DNA from: Pseudomonas cuatrocienegasensis
GTDB taxonomy: Bacteria; Pseudomonadota; Gammaproteobacteria; Pseudomonadales; Pseudomonadaceae
Length of the DNA: 64,000 nucleotides
NCBI RefSeq assembly: GCF_900110925.1
Contig: NZ_FOFP01000022.1
Span: 1 to 64,000 of the forward strand
Direction: 5' to 3'
Shown here: positions 39,001 through 45,599 of the stretch, piece by piece
Layout: each line of letters starts with the position of its first letter
Numbering within the stretch: the stretch's first letter is position 1
Program-made: the position numbers and the translations under genes
The notes under the pieces: generated by a model
Seen by the model: only the letters and a program-made list of their open reading frames with translations
Told to the model about the DNA's origin: nothing
The model's database searches: none

Positions 39001-39110
39001 TCGAGGGCGAGCGGCGGATAGTCGTCGCCATGGGCGAAATCTACCGCCGCGACCAGGTCGCGGCCGCCCCGGCACAAGCCGAGGCAGACGTTATGGAGGT
39101 GACACAGTGA
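30084..39110 (+). CDS. NRPS 3: C - A(Asp) - T - T - C - A - T - C - fused aspartyl beta-hydroxylase
   Basis: This 3008-residue synthetase starts 2 bases after NRPS2 stops. Domains in order: condensation (HHVAYD at 186), adenylation with code D-L-T-K-I-G-H-V-G (Asp, at 653), tandem carriers with Ser 1045 and Ser 1117 (again 72 apart), condensation (HHIAVD at 1300), adenylation with code D-I-G-Q-L-G-V-V-W (Gly-like, unassigned, at 1769), carrier (Ser 2153), condensation (HHIASDGW at 2336), then from about 2646 a TauD/SyrP-type hydroxylase domain with HNE (H2776, E2778) and a distal His at 2968. The last condensation domain should serve the Asp module of NRPS4. The C-terminal hydroxylase matches the published fused (IbetaH-Asp) subtype. 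An ATG at 38019 with an AAGGGAG site could start the hydroxylase separately. Confidence 0.9.
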   Translation: MNAMTQQAFQEIAQRLAALPADKKQLFRQRLAEKGIDSWRLPIVPASLAAGEDAPLSQAQLRFLSAEALSSRALYNLCSVLRFDGRLDLARLQQAMQQLVERQAILRTRYLADAKGQLHGHCEPWEAGLPPVEPLPPTAADPQQWCADEYARQLAEPFDLSRDAPWRWRAFSDAERGTTWLFFTIHHVAYDAWSAQQLTRELAEAYRALTLGEPAQQPELSIQYADYAAWEREWLASDNCQQQLDYWRGQLADAPGPLALPLDRPRPPAAQRRHSGAVLVRELTPELSAQVDEAIREQGVTLYIFGLTAFACLLARYSGERDLCLGTSVAQRDRPELAALIGPLLNTLVIRQRLEDDPAFSSALQRTRDSVAAAFDQQTLPFEKVLEALDRPRSSPLFQAMFVQVDLPESRTLALPGVTVEVLDPPQRHARFDLTLRMLRGSDQRLRCELEYSDELFDEATAVQLLDDLQAILQDASAYPQRRLSELRLASSLSELRGPALDGSALPLDQQVLQWAARTPHAPALCTGQQPFSYADLGRASQALAARLAAQGIGPGQVVGLCMPRTAEQLMATLACWQRGAICLFLDPAQPPQRLTQLLESSAASLLLTLDDGPALSSDIARLVLGAADLAASPAALFNESLSRAEQAAYLIFTSGSTGQPKGVLVSHGNLAHYAAAVGQRLQAKAGSRWATLATVAADLGLTCVFAALQAGDPLVLPDATLAFDPPGWADFLAQQPVDCLKIAPSHLRGLLALADAGRVLPRELLILGGEGFDAALLERIRELAPELRVFNHYGPSETTVGVVCGEIGADAAVEQGSYLPLGQPLAGCELRIVDADGNPVPLGVAGELLIGGPQVALGYLGQPEATAAAFGVSAEGQRFYRSGDRVRLDRSGRLLFLGRQDDQLKIRGFRIEPGEIAAWLSAQPQVREAAVLAKEIQGRLQLVAYLSPALPPAELAALQAAAKRQLPEPMLPAHWLSLEALPLAANGKLDRRALPDPASNQPSENLGQAPLGATEQCLARLWCAILGCASVAREDDFFALGGDSILSLQLIGLAAREGLKLQPRDVLQHSTLAAMALSADCRVEPHLAAILAAFRELLAQPDLGPDDDFFASGGDSIISLQLIARLRQAELRLMPRQLLEQPTPRQLAKVLAPVSAAVAAAVVAPAGNSSSRLSHAQERLWFMQQLDPDATAYNVTQLLALRGELDVQRLQLACQHLSERHEALRCRFFEENGQVRQRLVAAPELSFVVHDLGALAAPERDAAIARVAQRVFDLAQGPLLAVDLFRLGEEDYRLLFNVHHIAVDGWSMGLLVQDLARIYEGRQEPAASGLLAVIEAQRQQLEGAPGQTLLDYWQQRLQGLSDEALELSERPRPALQEYAGSRAEFPLPRALTAALEARAKQLGVTPFVLYFAAQQLLLWRHSGRRDFAIGLPVAGRESTASQALVGLFVNTLAYRVQVDERQNLQGFIEALNQRLAEDRAHQQLPFEQLLEVLDVERSLDRTPLFQTMFNYQVDHQGSRSLQLPGVEIAPQALPEGVVSAKFDLTFNLFTQGRGDTASTRLIVEYATVLFAPGSVQRLVDDYLGLLNSLAQLDLRLPLLELPLASVEGLATAGESLQLPAEADFVTRFDAQAAIHPERNAVFCRGRRLSYGQLQAQANRLAHWLLAQGVVPESTVAFCLPRDERLLVCLLGIQKAGALYLPLDPSHPPARQAAILERARPQLLLCEQLDSGLPVTLRCQRWCDLALQDYPAQAPALPVDLWQLAYTLYTSGSTGQPKGVQISRGNFANFLLAMERALPLDGVQRYLALTTVTFDISGLELCLPLVRGGTVVLADDEERQDPVLLAQLIRDQVVDLIQATPATWAMLLQGDRQVLAGRVALAGGEALAAELAAELRQAVGCLINVYGPTETSVWSTQTPVAELDLPVVPIGRPLLNTRCHILDEHLCEVPPGRAGELYIAGLGLARGYAGQPGLTAERFIADPFGADGGRLYRTGDLARWQADGQLYYLGRTDDQIKLRGFRIELGEIEAALLSHPDLAQAVVAVQGEQLAAFWVARGSTAPSAAMLREHLQTRLPAYMLPTHLQALESLPLNSNGKVDRKQLPQLRIEPQVASAAQRPLTANEALLGDIWAQVLQLEQVPVDGHFFQLGGHSLMAAQVRSRLREQGFEVPLRWLFETPVLAELATRLESQADTLDPATLLIPRVDQQLDQPLSPAQQRVWLMQQLDLADSSFNMSSAVRLRGELDTVALERALQRLVRRHAILRTTYHQREGEACQRIHPQLTVTLQSLASSETQWSAAARELALQPFELNSEAPLRAVLYRLGEHEHVLQLVLHHIASDGWSGAVLVGELIEGYEAYSQGVEPLETELAIQYVDYAVWQGSAAMRARQRQGLDFWRRTLAGVPSQVPLPFDFPRGERDTGGGAALDFQLPAATLTRLKALQQDSGISLFMLLLTAYAAVLQRETQGRDLVIGTDVANREHPATEALIGFFVNLLALRIRLQPELSFRDQAALVRDVCLEAFAWQDTPFEQVVECLDLPRVANLHPLLQTLFVLDNTPRQQRRLGNLEVSALLGEQQHSKFDMALFASEDGAALSLRWVYRTSLFRAATVERLRDTFLGLLDAALGAPDSPIDALPLSAKGAAVMSTSTDNPLQRKMSKLGKLRQSGPASALEPIETRPLRSGSNFPLQVLLRDRELAPAVWAEANRDKVEGWLRAHGGILFRGFDLPTPAAFEQFCQALCPELYGQYGDLPKKEGGKNIYKSTPYPKDRMILFHNESAHQHRWPRRQWFYCETPAASGGATPIVDSREVYRELPAWLQEKLRRKQLMYVRNFSASLDVSWQHFFQTEERAEVERICREGGIEFHWRGAGDLHTRQVCPAVILHPLTGDASFFNQVQLYHPAFLDADIREQFLKGGDTLPRQVFYGDGTELEEAAIEAINTAYERCAVRFDWQQGDVVMLDNMLAAHARDPFEGERRIVVAMGEIYRRDQVAAAPAQAEADVMEVTQ

Positions 39111-42100
39111 TGGACCTTGGATTGCCCCTTGCACCGGCACAGAAGCAACTGGCCGAGGCCAACCCCGAGGCCTATCGCTGGGCGCGCCTGCAGGTGCCAG
39201 CTGTTGCCGCCGAGTTGCTCGAACAGCGTCTGCGCGAGGCCGTGCAGCGGCATCAGGCGTTGCGTTTGCGCTACCAGCGCCCGCTTGGCGCCACCGGCTT
39301 GCGCCAGCGTCTGGTCGAACCGGGCGAACTGCACCTGGACTGGCGGAAAGCCAATCCCGCCGACACCATGGATGCCGACGCCTGGCTGCGTGAAGCTCAG
39401 GCGCATTGCCGGGCGCAGCAACCCGATGTACTGGCCTGGCTGTTCGACGAACAGTTGTTGCTGGCCGTGCCGGTCTACTCGCTGGATTCGCGCAGCCTTG
39501 AGCAGTTGCGCAGCGACTTGCTGGGGCAGGGCGCGGCACTGGACGCGGAGCCGATGCAGTACAGCGAATACGTCGAGTGGATCAGTGGCCTGCAGCTGGA
39601 CGAGGACGCCGAACAGGGCGCGCAGTTCTGGCGCAACCTGGCCTTGCATGAAGTGCCGGGCATGCGCCTGATCGAGCGCTATGGCATGGCCAGTGGCGCC
39701 CGCGCCTGCGTGCAGTTGGCGCTTGAACCGGCAGTGCCGGCGGCGTTGCAGGCGCTGGCAAGCGCTGAAGGCGTCGCCGTCGAACAGCTGGCCCTTGCCG
39801 CCTGGGGTGCCTTGCTCGGTCGTCTCAACGGTCAGCGCCACGGCCAGTTGGGTGTGCAGCATGACCCTCGCGATGACTATGAGGAGTTGCAGGGCGCTTA
39901 CGGGCTGTTCGAGCAGACCCTGCCGATGCAGCTGCAGCTATCGGAACACACCACCTGGGTCAGCCTGGCCCGGCAACTGGCCCGGCAACTGGAGAACGCC
40001 ATCGTCTGGCAGGAATACCTCGGCCAGGCGCAACTGCTGCCGGAGTGGCGCGCCAGCTACCAGGCAGGATTGCGGGTGTTGCGCCTGCACGACCTGGATG
40101 CGTTGCAGGCGCTGTCTTTCGACGGCCCAGTGGAGCTGCAAGTGCAACTGAGCCTTGACCCGCGCGGCCGCGCTCAGTTGGCCCTGGCCTACGACGCCGG
40201 CCTGTACCGGGGCGAGCAGATGCAGCTGCTGCTCGAACGCTATGCGCACTGGCTCGGGCAACTGTTGCAGGCGCCGCAAGCGCCTGTGGACGATATCAGC
40301 GCCTTGTTGCCGGCAGAGGCCCAGCCGCGACCAGAGCCCGAAGGGCTGGCGATGGATATGGACCTGGTCGCGGCCTTCCGCGCCCATGCCCGCAGCCAGC
40401 CGAACCGGCCGGCTCTGCGCGACGGTGAACTGCTGCTGTCCTACGCCGAACTGGATGCCCTCAGCGACCGGGTCGCCGGCAGCCTGCGCCAGGCCGGTAT
40501 CGGCAGCGAGCAACTGGTCGCGCTGTACCTGCCCCGCGGCGCGCAGATGCTCATCGCCATGCTGGCCTGCTTCAAGGCCGGTGCCGCCTATCTGCCGCTG
40601 GACCCGGCGCAGCCACCCTTGCGGCTGGCCGGCATTCTTGAGGATGCACAGCCCGCCATGCTGCTGCACCTTGACGGCCAGGGCGCGGGCAGCGACATAG
40701 CCGCCATGCCCTGGTCCGTGGCCAGCAGCGGGCCTGCGTTCAGCACGCCGTTGGCCTGCGAATCGCAGCATCTGGCCTACGTGCTCTACACCTCGGGCAC
40801 CAGCGGCAAGCCCAAGGGCGTGCAGATCGAACAGGGCCAGTTGCGCCATTACGTGACCCAGGTGACCCGCGCCCTGGATCTGCCTGAGGGTGGGCACTAC
40901 GGGCTGGTCTCCTCCTTGCTCGCCGACCTGGGCAATACCGTGCTTTATCCGGCCTGGTTGCAGGGCGGCTGTGTGCATCTGCTGAGCCAGGCCAGCGTCA
41001 CCGATGCGCAGGCTTTCGCCGAGGAGCTGCGCGAGTACCCGCTGGATGTGCTGAAAATCGTGCCCTCGCACCTCGAAGCGCTGATCGGTGAACACCCGGC
41101 GCACGCTGTGCTGCCACGTCAGGTGCTGGTGCTCGGTGGCGAACCCGTCGGTGAAAACCTGTTGGCGCGTCTGGCCCAGGCCGCGCCCAGCTGCCGCCTG
41201 TACAACCACTACGGGCCGACGGAAACCACGGTCGGGGTGCTGTGGCGGGCTATCGATATTGCAGCGGGCGTCAGTGGCACGGCGTTGAACCAGGTGATCG
41301 GCGATAACCGTATCCACCTGCTCGATGAACGCCAGCGCCCGGTGCCCTCGGGCCAGCCCGGGGAGTTGTGCATCGCCGGGGCCAGCGTCGGTCGTGGCTA
41401 TGTGGGCGGTGTCGGCGGCGGCGCGTTCGGCCGCGATACGCAGTCCGGCGCGCGTCTGTACCGCAGCGGCGATCAGGCCTTGCGCCAGGCCGATGGTGCG
41501 TTGCGCATCCTCGGGCGCAACGATCAGCAGGTGAAAATCCGCGGCTTCCGCCTGGAGCTGGTGGAAGTCGAGCAGGCTCTGCTGGGCCAGCCCGGCGTAC
41601 TGCAGGCGGCGGTGCTGCTGGATGGCGAGCGACTGCTGGCGTTTGTGGTCGAGGACGAAGGCCAGGCCCAGGCAGTGCAACAGCTGCGTGACGACCTGGC
41701 CCGCCAGTTGCCCGACTACATGCTGCCGGCGGCGATCTTCGCGGTGAAGTCCTTGCCGCTCAACAGCAATGGCAAGCTCGATCGCCAGGTGCTGCTGGAG
41801 CGCGCCCGGCAACGCCTGCAAAGCGCCCGGGTAGCACCGGTCGGTGCGCTGGAAAGCGTGGTGCTGGACATCTGGTGCCGGGTGCTGGGTGTCGAAGACC
41901 TGGGTGTGACCGACAATTTCTTCGCCGTGGGCGGCCATTCCCTGGCGGCGATCAAGGTGGTGGCGCTGATTCGCGAGCAACTGGCGGTCAACCCACCAAC
42001 CAACCTGCTGTTCGAGCGGCAGACGGTGCGTGAGTTGGTGCGCAGCCTCGATCAGGCGGAAAGTGGCGGGGGCTGGAAGGTGCTGCACGAGCCCGCCACG

Positions 42101-42898
42101 CCAGCGCCGACAGTAGTTCTGCTGCATGGCGCGCAAGGCCATCTGCAGGCGTATCGGCCCTTGCTCGAGCAACTGGGCGATGCCTGCGCGGTTTACGGCC
42201 TGGCGGCCTTCGACGACGGCTGGACGGGGGGCGACTTCGATGGACTGCTCGCACGCTATGTGCAGAGCATTCCCGCGGACTTCAAGCAACGCCCATTGAC
42301 CCTGCTCGGCTGGAGCCTGGCCGCGCGCTTGGCGCTGCTGTTGATCCCGCACCTGCAGGCTGCTGGCTTTAGCGTCAATGCCTTGGCCGTGGTCGATCAC
42401 GATCCGCAGCGCAGCCTGGCCGGGGAGGGCGACGAAGGCGGCCAGTTGCTCGCCGATTTCGTCTTCCATTGCCGCAGTCATGGCCGGCCGCTTGGTGAAG
42501 CGTTGCGTGAGCGCCTGGCCGGGCAATTGACCGCTTGTGATTATGCCGAGGGGGTGACGCGGCTGCTTGCGGATGCTGCGGTGCGCGAACACCTGCAGTG
42601 GGATAGCGCGGACGCCGGCTTGCAGGCGCTCGTGGCACGCTACCGGGCGATCAAGACGTGCCTGTACGAACAGGTGCTGCCAGTGGTCGATGTGCCGATC
42701 TGGCTGTGGCGCGGCAACGCCCATGGTGACCTGCGCGGGCAGTGGCAAGCGCACACACGAAAGGCGTTGCGTGAACTCAGCCTGGATGTCGGCCATCATG
42801 CGATCCTTGCCGAGCCGCGGCTGAGCGCGGGTCTGTTGTCCTTGCTGACGGAAAGCGCTTCGTTGCAAAACCCTGCCGAGATGGTGTCGAACTCATGA
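39110..42898 (+). CDS. NRPS 4: interface-like C - A(Asp) - T - TE
   Basis: This 1262-residue terminal synthetase starts at an ATG overlapping the NRPS3 stop by one base, after a GGAGG site; a GTG one codon earlier is also possible. The first about 400 residues are condensation-like, but the HHxxxD motif is replaced by PVYSLD at 121-126, so catalysis of peptide bonds is unlikely. This fits the 'interface domain' described for fused siderophore aspartyl hydroxylases. Adenylation (YTSGTSG at 560) reads D-L-T-K-V-G-H-V-G, the Asp code. There is a single carrier with Ser 944 and a C-terminal thioesterase with nucleophile GWSLA (S1069), Asp in VVDHD and His in VGHHAIL. The thioesterase should release the peptide by hydrolysis or cyclisation. 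Confidence 0.88.
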   Translation: MDLGLPLAPAQKQLAEANPEAYRWARLQVPAVAAELLEQRLREAVQRHQALRLRYQRPLGATGLRQRLVEPGELHLDWRKANPADTMDADAWLREAQAHCRAQQPDVLAWLFDEQLLLAVPVYSLDSRSLEQLRSDLLGQGAALDAEPMQYSEYVEWISGLQLDEDAEQGAQFWRNLALHEVPGMRLIERYGMASGARACVQLALEPAVPAALQALASAEGVAVEQLALAAWGALLGRLNGQRHGQLGVQHDPRDDYEELQGAYGLFEQTLPMQLQLSEHTTWVSLARQLARQLENAIVWQEYLGQAQLLPEWRASYQAGLRVLRLHDLDALQALSFDGPVELQVQLSLDPRGRAQLALAYDAGLYRGEQMQLLLERYAHWLGQLLQAPQAPVDDISALLPAEAQPRPEPEGLAMDMDLVAAFRAHARSQPNRPALRDGELLLSYAELDALSDRVAGSLRQAGIGSEQLVALYLPRGAQMLIAMLACFKAGAAYLPLDPAQPPLRLAGILEDAQPAMLLHLDGQGAGSDIAAMPWSVASSGPAFSTPLACESQHLAYVLYTSGTSGKPKGVQIEQGQLRHYVTQVTRALDLPEGGHYGLVSSLLADLGNTVLYPAWLQGGCVHLLSQASVTDAQAFAEELREYPLDVLKIVPSHLEALIGEHPAHAVLPRQVLVLGGEPVGENLLARLAQAAPSCRLYNHYGPTETTVGVLWRAIDIAAGVSGTALNQVIGDNRIHLLDERQRPVPSGQPGELCIAGASVGRGYVGGVGGGAFGRDTQSGARLYRSGDQALRQADGALRILGRNDQQVKIRGFRLELVEVEQALLGQPGVLQAAVLLDGERLLAFVVEDEGQAQAVQQLRDDLARQLPDYMLPAAIFAVKSLPLNSNGKLDRQVLLERARQRLQSARVAPVGALESVVLDIWCRVLGVEDLGVTDNFFAVGGHSLAAIKVVALIREQLAVNPPTNLLFERQTVRELVRSLDQAESGGGWKVLHEPATPAPTVVLLHGAQGHLQAYRPLLEQLGDACAVYGLAAFDDGWTGGDFDGLLARYVQSIPADFKQRPLTLLGWSLAARLALLLIPHLQAAGFSVNALAVVDHDPQRSLAGEGDEGGQLLADFVFHCRSHGRPLGEALRERLAGQLTACDYAEGVTRLLADAAVREHLQWDSADAGLQALVARYRAIKTCLYEQVLPVVDVPIWLWRGNAHGDLRGQWQAHTRKALRELSLDVGHHAILAEPRLSAGLLSLLTESASLQNPAEMVSNS

Positions 42899-44538
42899 TG
42901 TTATTGAAGGAACTGCTTCACGACGCGCGCTGGCGCATTCTCCTGGCGGTGCTCAGCAGCGCCTTGAGTGCGGCGAGCAGCATCGGCCTGATCGGTTATA
43001 TCAACCGCAGCCTGGAACAAGGGCTCGACGACGTCGGCCAGGCGCTGTTGCTGTTCGGCGCTTTGCTGGTGGTGTTGTTTATCAGCGGGGTGGTGTCCCA
43101 GTGGCTGCTGGTGCAGATCGGCCATCGTCTGGTTTACCAGCTGCGCCTGCGCCTGGTGGGCAAGGTGCTGGGCACCGCCCTGGAGCGTATCGAGCGCCTG
43201 GGCAGCCCGCGCATCTACAACGCCCTGACCAAGGACGTGACCACCGTGGCCACGGCGTTCAAGCAGCTGCCGATCTCCCTGTACAACGGTTTACTGCTGC
43301 TGGCCGGGTTGGCTTATATGGCCTGGCTGAGCCTGCCGTTCTTCGTGCTGACCCTGGGCGTGATTGCCCTCGGGGTCGCGCTCGACGTGCTGCTCGGGCG
43401 CAAGGTCAAGCGCCTGATGCAGCAGGTGCGGCAGCAGGACGACCGGTTGACCGAGCAGTTCGAGGCGACCATCAACGGCCGCTGCGAACTGGGCCTGAGC
43501 CGTGAGCGTCGGCAGTTGCTGTACCACCAGCGCCTTGAGCCCATTGCCAGCGCCTCGCTGCAGGCTTCGGTGCGCGCCGATACCCTGTGGGCGATCAATC
43601 TGAACTGGACCACGCTGCTGGTGTTTGTGCTGATCGGCACGCTGTTCTTCCTCGGCCAGGGCATGGGGCTGTTGAGCCAGCAGGTGGTGGTGGGTTACGT
43701 GCTGGCGATCATGTTTCTGCGCACGCCGATCTCGATGATCCTCGATGCCATCCCCGCGGTAATTCGCGGCCACGTGGCCTTGCAGGCCATCGACGCCCTG
43801 GCCCTGGGCGAAACGGTGCAATTCAAGACCCCGACGCAAGCCTCCGAGCCGTTTCGCGAGCTGCGCCTGAGCAACGTGGAGTACCGCTATCCCGGGCAGG
43901 GCGATGAGTTCGCTTTCCAGTTGGGGCCCATTGACCTGAGTATTTGCCGTGGCGAGCTGATCTTTGTCGTCGGCGGCAATGGCAGCGGCAAGTCAACCTT
44001 GGCCAAGCTGCTGACCGGGCTCTATCAACCGAGTTCGGGGGTGGTTTCGCTTAACGGCGTGACGCTTGAGGCCAGCACCAGCGAGTGGCACCGCGAGCAC
44101 TTCGCGGCGATCTTCGCCGACTTCTACCTGTTCGCCGATGTGCTCGGTGAGGCGGGTGACCACGAAGGCCTTGAGGCACGGGTGGATTACTACCTCGAGC
44201 GTCTTGGCCTGGCGCACAAGGTGCAATTTGCCGCCGGGCGGCTGTCGACCACGGCCCTGTCCCAGGGCCAGCGCAAGCGCCTGGCTTTGTTGTTACTGAT
44301 GATGGAAGGGCGGGAAGTGCTGCTGCTCGACGAATGGGCGGCGGACCAGGACCCGCTGTTCCGCCATGTGTTCTACCACGAGCTGCTGCCCGAGCTTAAA
44401 GCGGCTGGCAAGACGGTGATTGCCATCACTCATGACGACCGTTATTTCGACGTGGCCGATCGCATCTACCGGCTCGATTACGGCCAACTGGTGGACTACG
44501 ACCGGGCCAGCGAAAACCCATTTCAGTTGGCAAGGTAG
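42895..44538 (+). CDS. PvdE/SyrD-type ABC exporter for the peptide siderophore
   Basis: The 547-residue protein fuses about six transmembrane helices (residues 1-300) to an ATPase domain. Walker A is GGNGSGKST, the signature is ALSQGQRKR, Walker B is VLLLDEWAADQDP and the switch His lies in ITHDDRYF. Length and layout match cyclic-peptide exporters of the PvdE/SyrD family, which in pyoverdine systems move the precursor to the periplasm. It overlaps the NRPS4 stop by 4 bases (ATGA), so it ends the biosynthetic operon. No dedicated periplasmic maturation enzymes or tripartite efflux pump are seen in the window. Confidence 0.93.
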   Translation: MMLLKELLHDARWRILLAVLSSALSAASSIGLIGYINRSLEQGLDDVGQALLLFGALLVVLFISGVVSQWLLVQIGHRLVYQLRLRLVGKVLGTALERIERLGSPRIYNALTKDVTTVATAFKQLPISLYNGLLLLAGLAYMAWLSLPFFVLTLGVIALGVALDVLLGRKVKRLMQQVRQQDDRLTEQFEATINGRCELGLSRERRQLLYHQRLEPIASASLQASVRADTLWAINLNWTTLLVFVLIGTLFFLGQGMGLLSQQVVVGYVLAIMFLRTPISMILDAIPAVIRGHVALQAIDALALGETVQFKTPTQASEPFRELRLSNVEYRYPGQGDEFAFQLGPIDLSICRGELIFVVGGNGSGKSTLAKLLTGLYQPSSGVVSLNGVTLEASTSEWHREHFAAIFADFYLFADVLGEAGDHEGLEARVDYYLERLGLAHKVQFAAGRLSTTALSQGQRKRLALLLLMMEGREVLLLDEWAADQDPLFRHVFYHELLPELKAAGKTVIAITHDDRYFDVADRIYRLDYGQLVDYDRASENPFQLAR

Positions 44539-45267
44539 TCAGTCGGGCTGTTTGTCGCGATCCAGCGGGCAACTGCTGCAGTAACCGATACCGGGCAAGC
44601 GGTAGCGGATGCAGCAGATGCGCCGCAGGCGCTGCGGCTCGTCCGTGCCTATATCGCGGTAATGCACTGGGGCGAACAGCGGGTTACGCCGGCCATCGGG
44701 GCGTAGGCGACTGTTCAGCACCGCTCTGGCCGGTGCGGTGCAGTCGGCACTTGCCAGCGGATGCAGTTCGAGGCGGCTGGTGACAAATTCGAAGGTATTG
44801 CCAGCGTTGCTCCAGAACAGCCGGGGCGATGCTCGGGAAACCTCTGCGAACACTTCGATGGCCGGCTCCAGGTGCGCCTCGATCAGCGTGCGCAAACGCT
44901 CGAAAGGCGGGCAGGGCAACAGGGCGCTGCCGTCGTTGGGAAGGCGCAAGCCCAGCGGACGATCCTGCGTTGAAAGCACCACGCCGATATCGTCGAGGGC
45001 GATGGGCAGGCTGCGCTGCAACAGCAGATTGGCGGCCAGGGTCGAGGCCATAAAGCTGCTGAAGTACCACTTGGACCAGATTGATGTAAGCGCCAGCAGA
45101 TCGCCGGTGGCATGCCGCTCGGCGAGGGTGCCGATGAACTCGGCGAAATAGCTTGGCTTGAACAGCAGGCTACCCGCCAGCGCAGGCGCTTGTGGGTCAG
45201 CGAGCTGCAACTTCTCGGCATGCTCGGCGAGGGGGCCACAGAACAGTGGCGCGAGACTCGCAATCAT
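44539..45267 (-). CDS. FhuF-like ferric-siderophore reductase (2Fe-2S)
   Basis: The 242-residue cytoplasmic protein ends with the FhuF iron-sulfur motif, CC-x10-C-x2-C (in ICCIRYRL...GYCSSC), which binds a 2Fe-2S cluster. A central LFWSNAGNTFEFV matches E. coli FhuF (LIWSNTG). It should reduce Fe(III) in the imported siderophore to release iron. The ATG at 45267 (MIASLAPLF) was chosen; a GTG three codons upstream is possible. Its stop codon abuts the stop of the convergent exporter gene with no spacer. A 35-codon ORF just upstream overlaps this ATG as ATGA. Confidence 0.88.
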   Translation of the reverse strand: MIASLAPLFCGPLAEHAEKLQLADPQAPALAGSLLFKPSYFAEFIGTLAERHATGDLLALTSIWSKWYFSSFMASTLAANLLLQRSLPIALDDIGVVLSTQDRPLGLRLPNDGSALLPCPPFERLRTLIEAHLEPAIEVFAEVSRASPRLFWSNAGNTFEFVTSRLELHPLASADCTAPARAVLNSRLRPDGRRNPLFAPVHYRDIGTDEPQRLRRICCIRYRLPGIGYCSSCPLDRDKQPD

Positions 45268-45371
45268 TGTGCCCACCGAGCTGCCCGTGCGACTGCTGCT
45301 ACGGTTGTATGGCTCTGACAGCAGGCCAGCGACGATAGCGCCTGTGCGATGTGCAGCTGTGTTTGGCTCAT
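45264..45371 (-). CDS. Possible 35-residue leader ORF coupled to the FhuF-like gene
   Basis: An ATG at 45371 opens a 35-codon frame (beginning MSQTQLHIAQ) whose TGA overlaps the FhuF ATG as ATGA. The FhuF gene has only a poor ribosome site of its own, so coupling is plausible. The peptide has no recognisable family. The alternative is that it is chance, or that a frameshift separates it from a longer FhuF N-terminus. Confidence 0.3.
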   Translation of the reverse strand: MSQTQLHIAQALSSLACCQSHTTVAAVARAARWAQ

Positions 45372-45599
45372 CTGTTGCTCACGTTATTTTGAGACTAGTT
45401 ATCAATAACTGTGGGCGGATTATAGGCAGACCAACCTGTGGTCGGCTAACCGGTTACCGATTTCGCAGCAAGGGGAGCACTTTCTTTAAATCGCTAATGA
45501 TAATTGTTATTAATTGTATTAGCCTGTGCTTACCTCGCCAGTTAACGTCGGTGGTGCTGGTAAGGACGCTCACATTAACCATCAGTAGAGGAGTGGAAA
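45372..45599. promoter_or_regulatory. AT-rich divergent promoter region between FhuF-like gene and mbtH
   Basis: This stretch is clearly richer in A and T than the flanking genes. It holds a good Fur-box match (annotated separately) and an interrupted palindrome agttat-ca-ataact at 45397-45410 nearer the FhuF side. No other gene is evident. Confidence 0.6.
45493..45511 (+). promoter_or_regulatory. Fur box upstream of mbtH
   Basis: The 19 bases match 15 of 19 positions of the classical Fur consensus, including an uninterrupted taatgataat core. The site lies about 90-105 bases before the mbtH ATG, so iron repression of the mbtH-thioesterase-dat genes is expected; the divergent reductase may share it. 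Confidence 0.75.

Noticed and set aside
39938..42868. A 976-codon open frame on the minus strand inside NRPS4
   Set aside because: It is antisense to a well-supported NRPS with clear motifs; high GC at third positions keeps this frame open. Its translation is rich in Gln, Arg and His without domains. The same applies to long minus-strand frames at 24031-25926 and 26650-28983.
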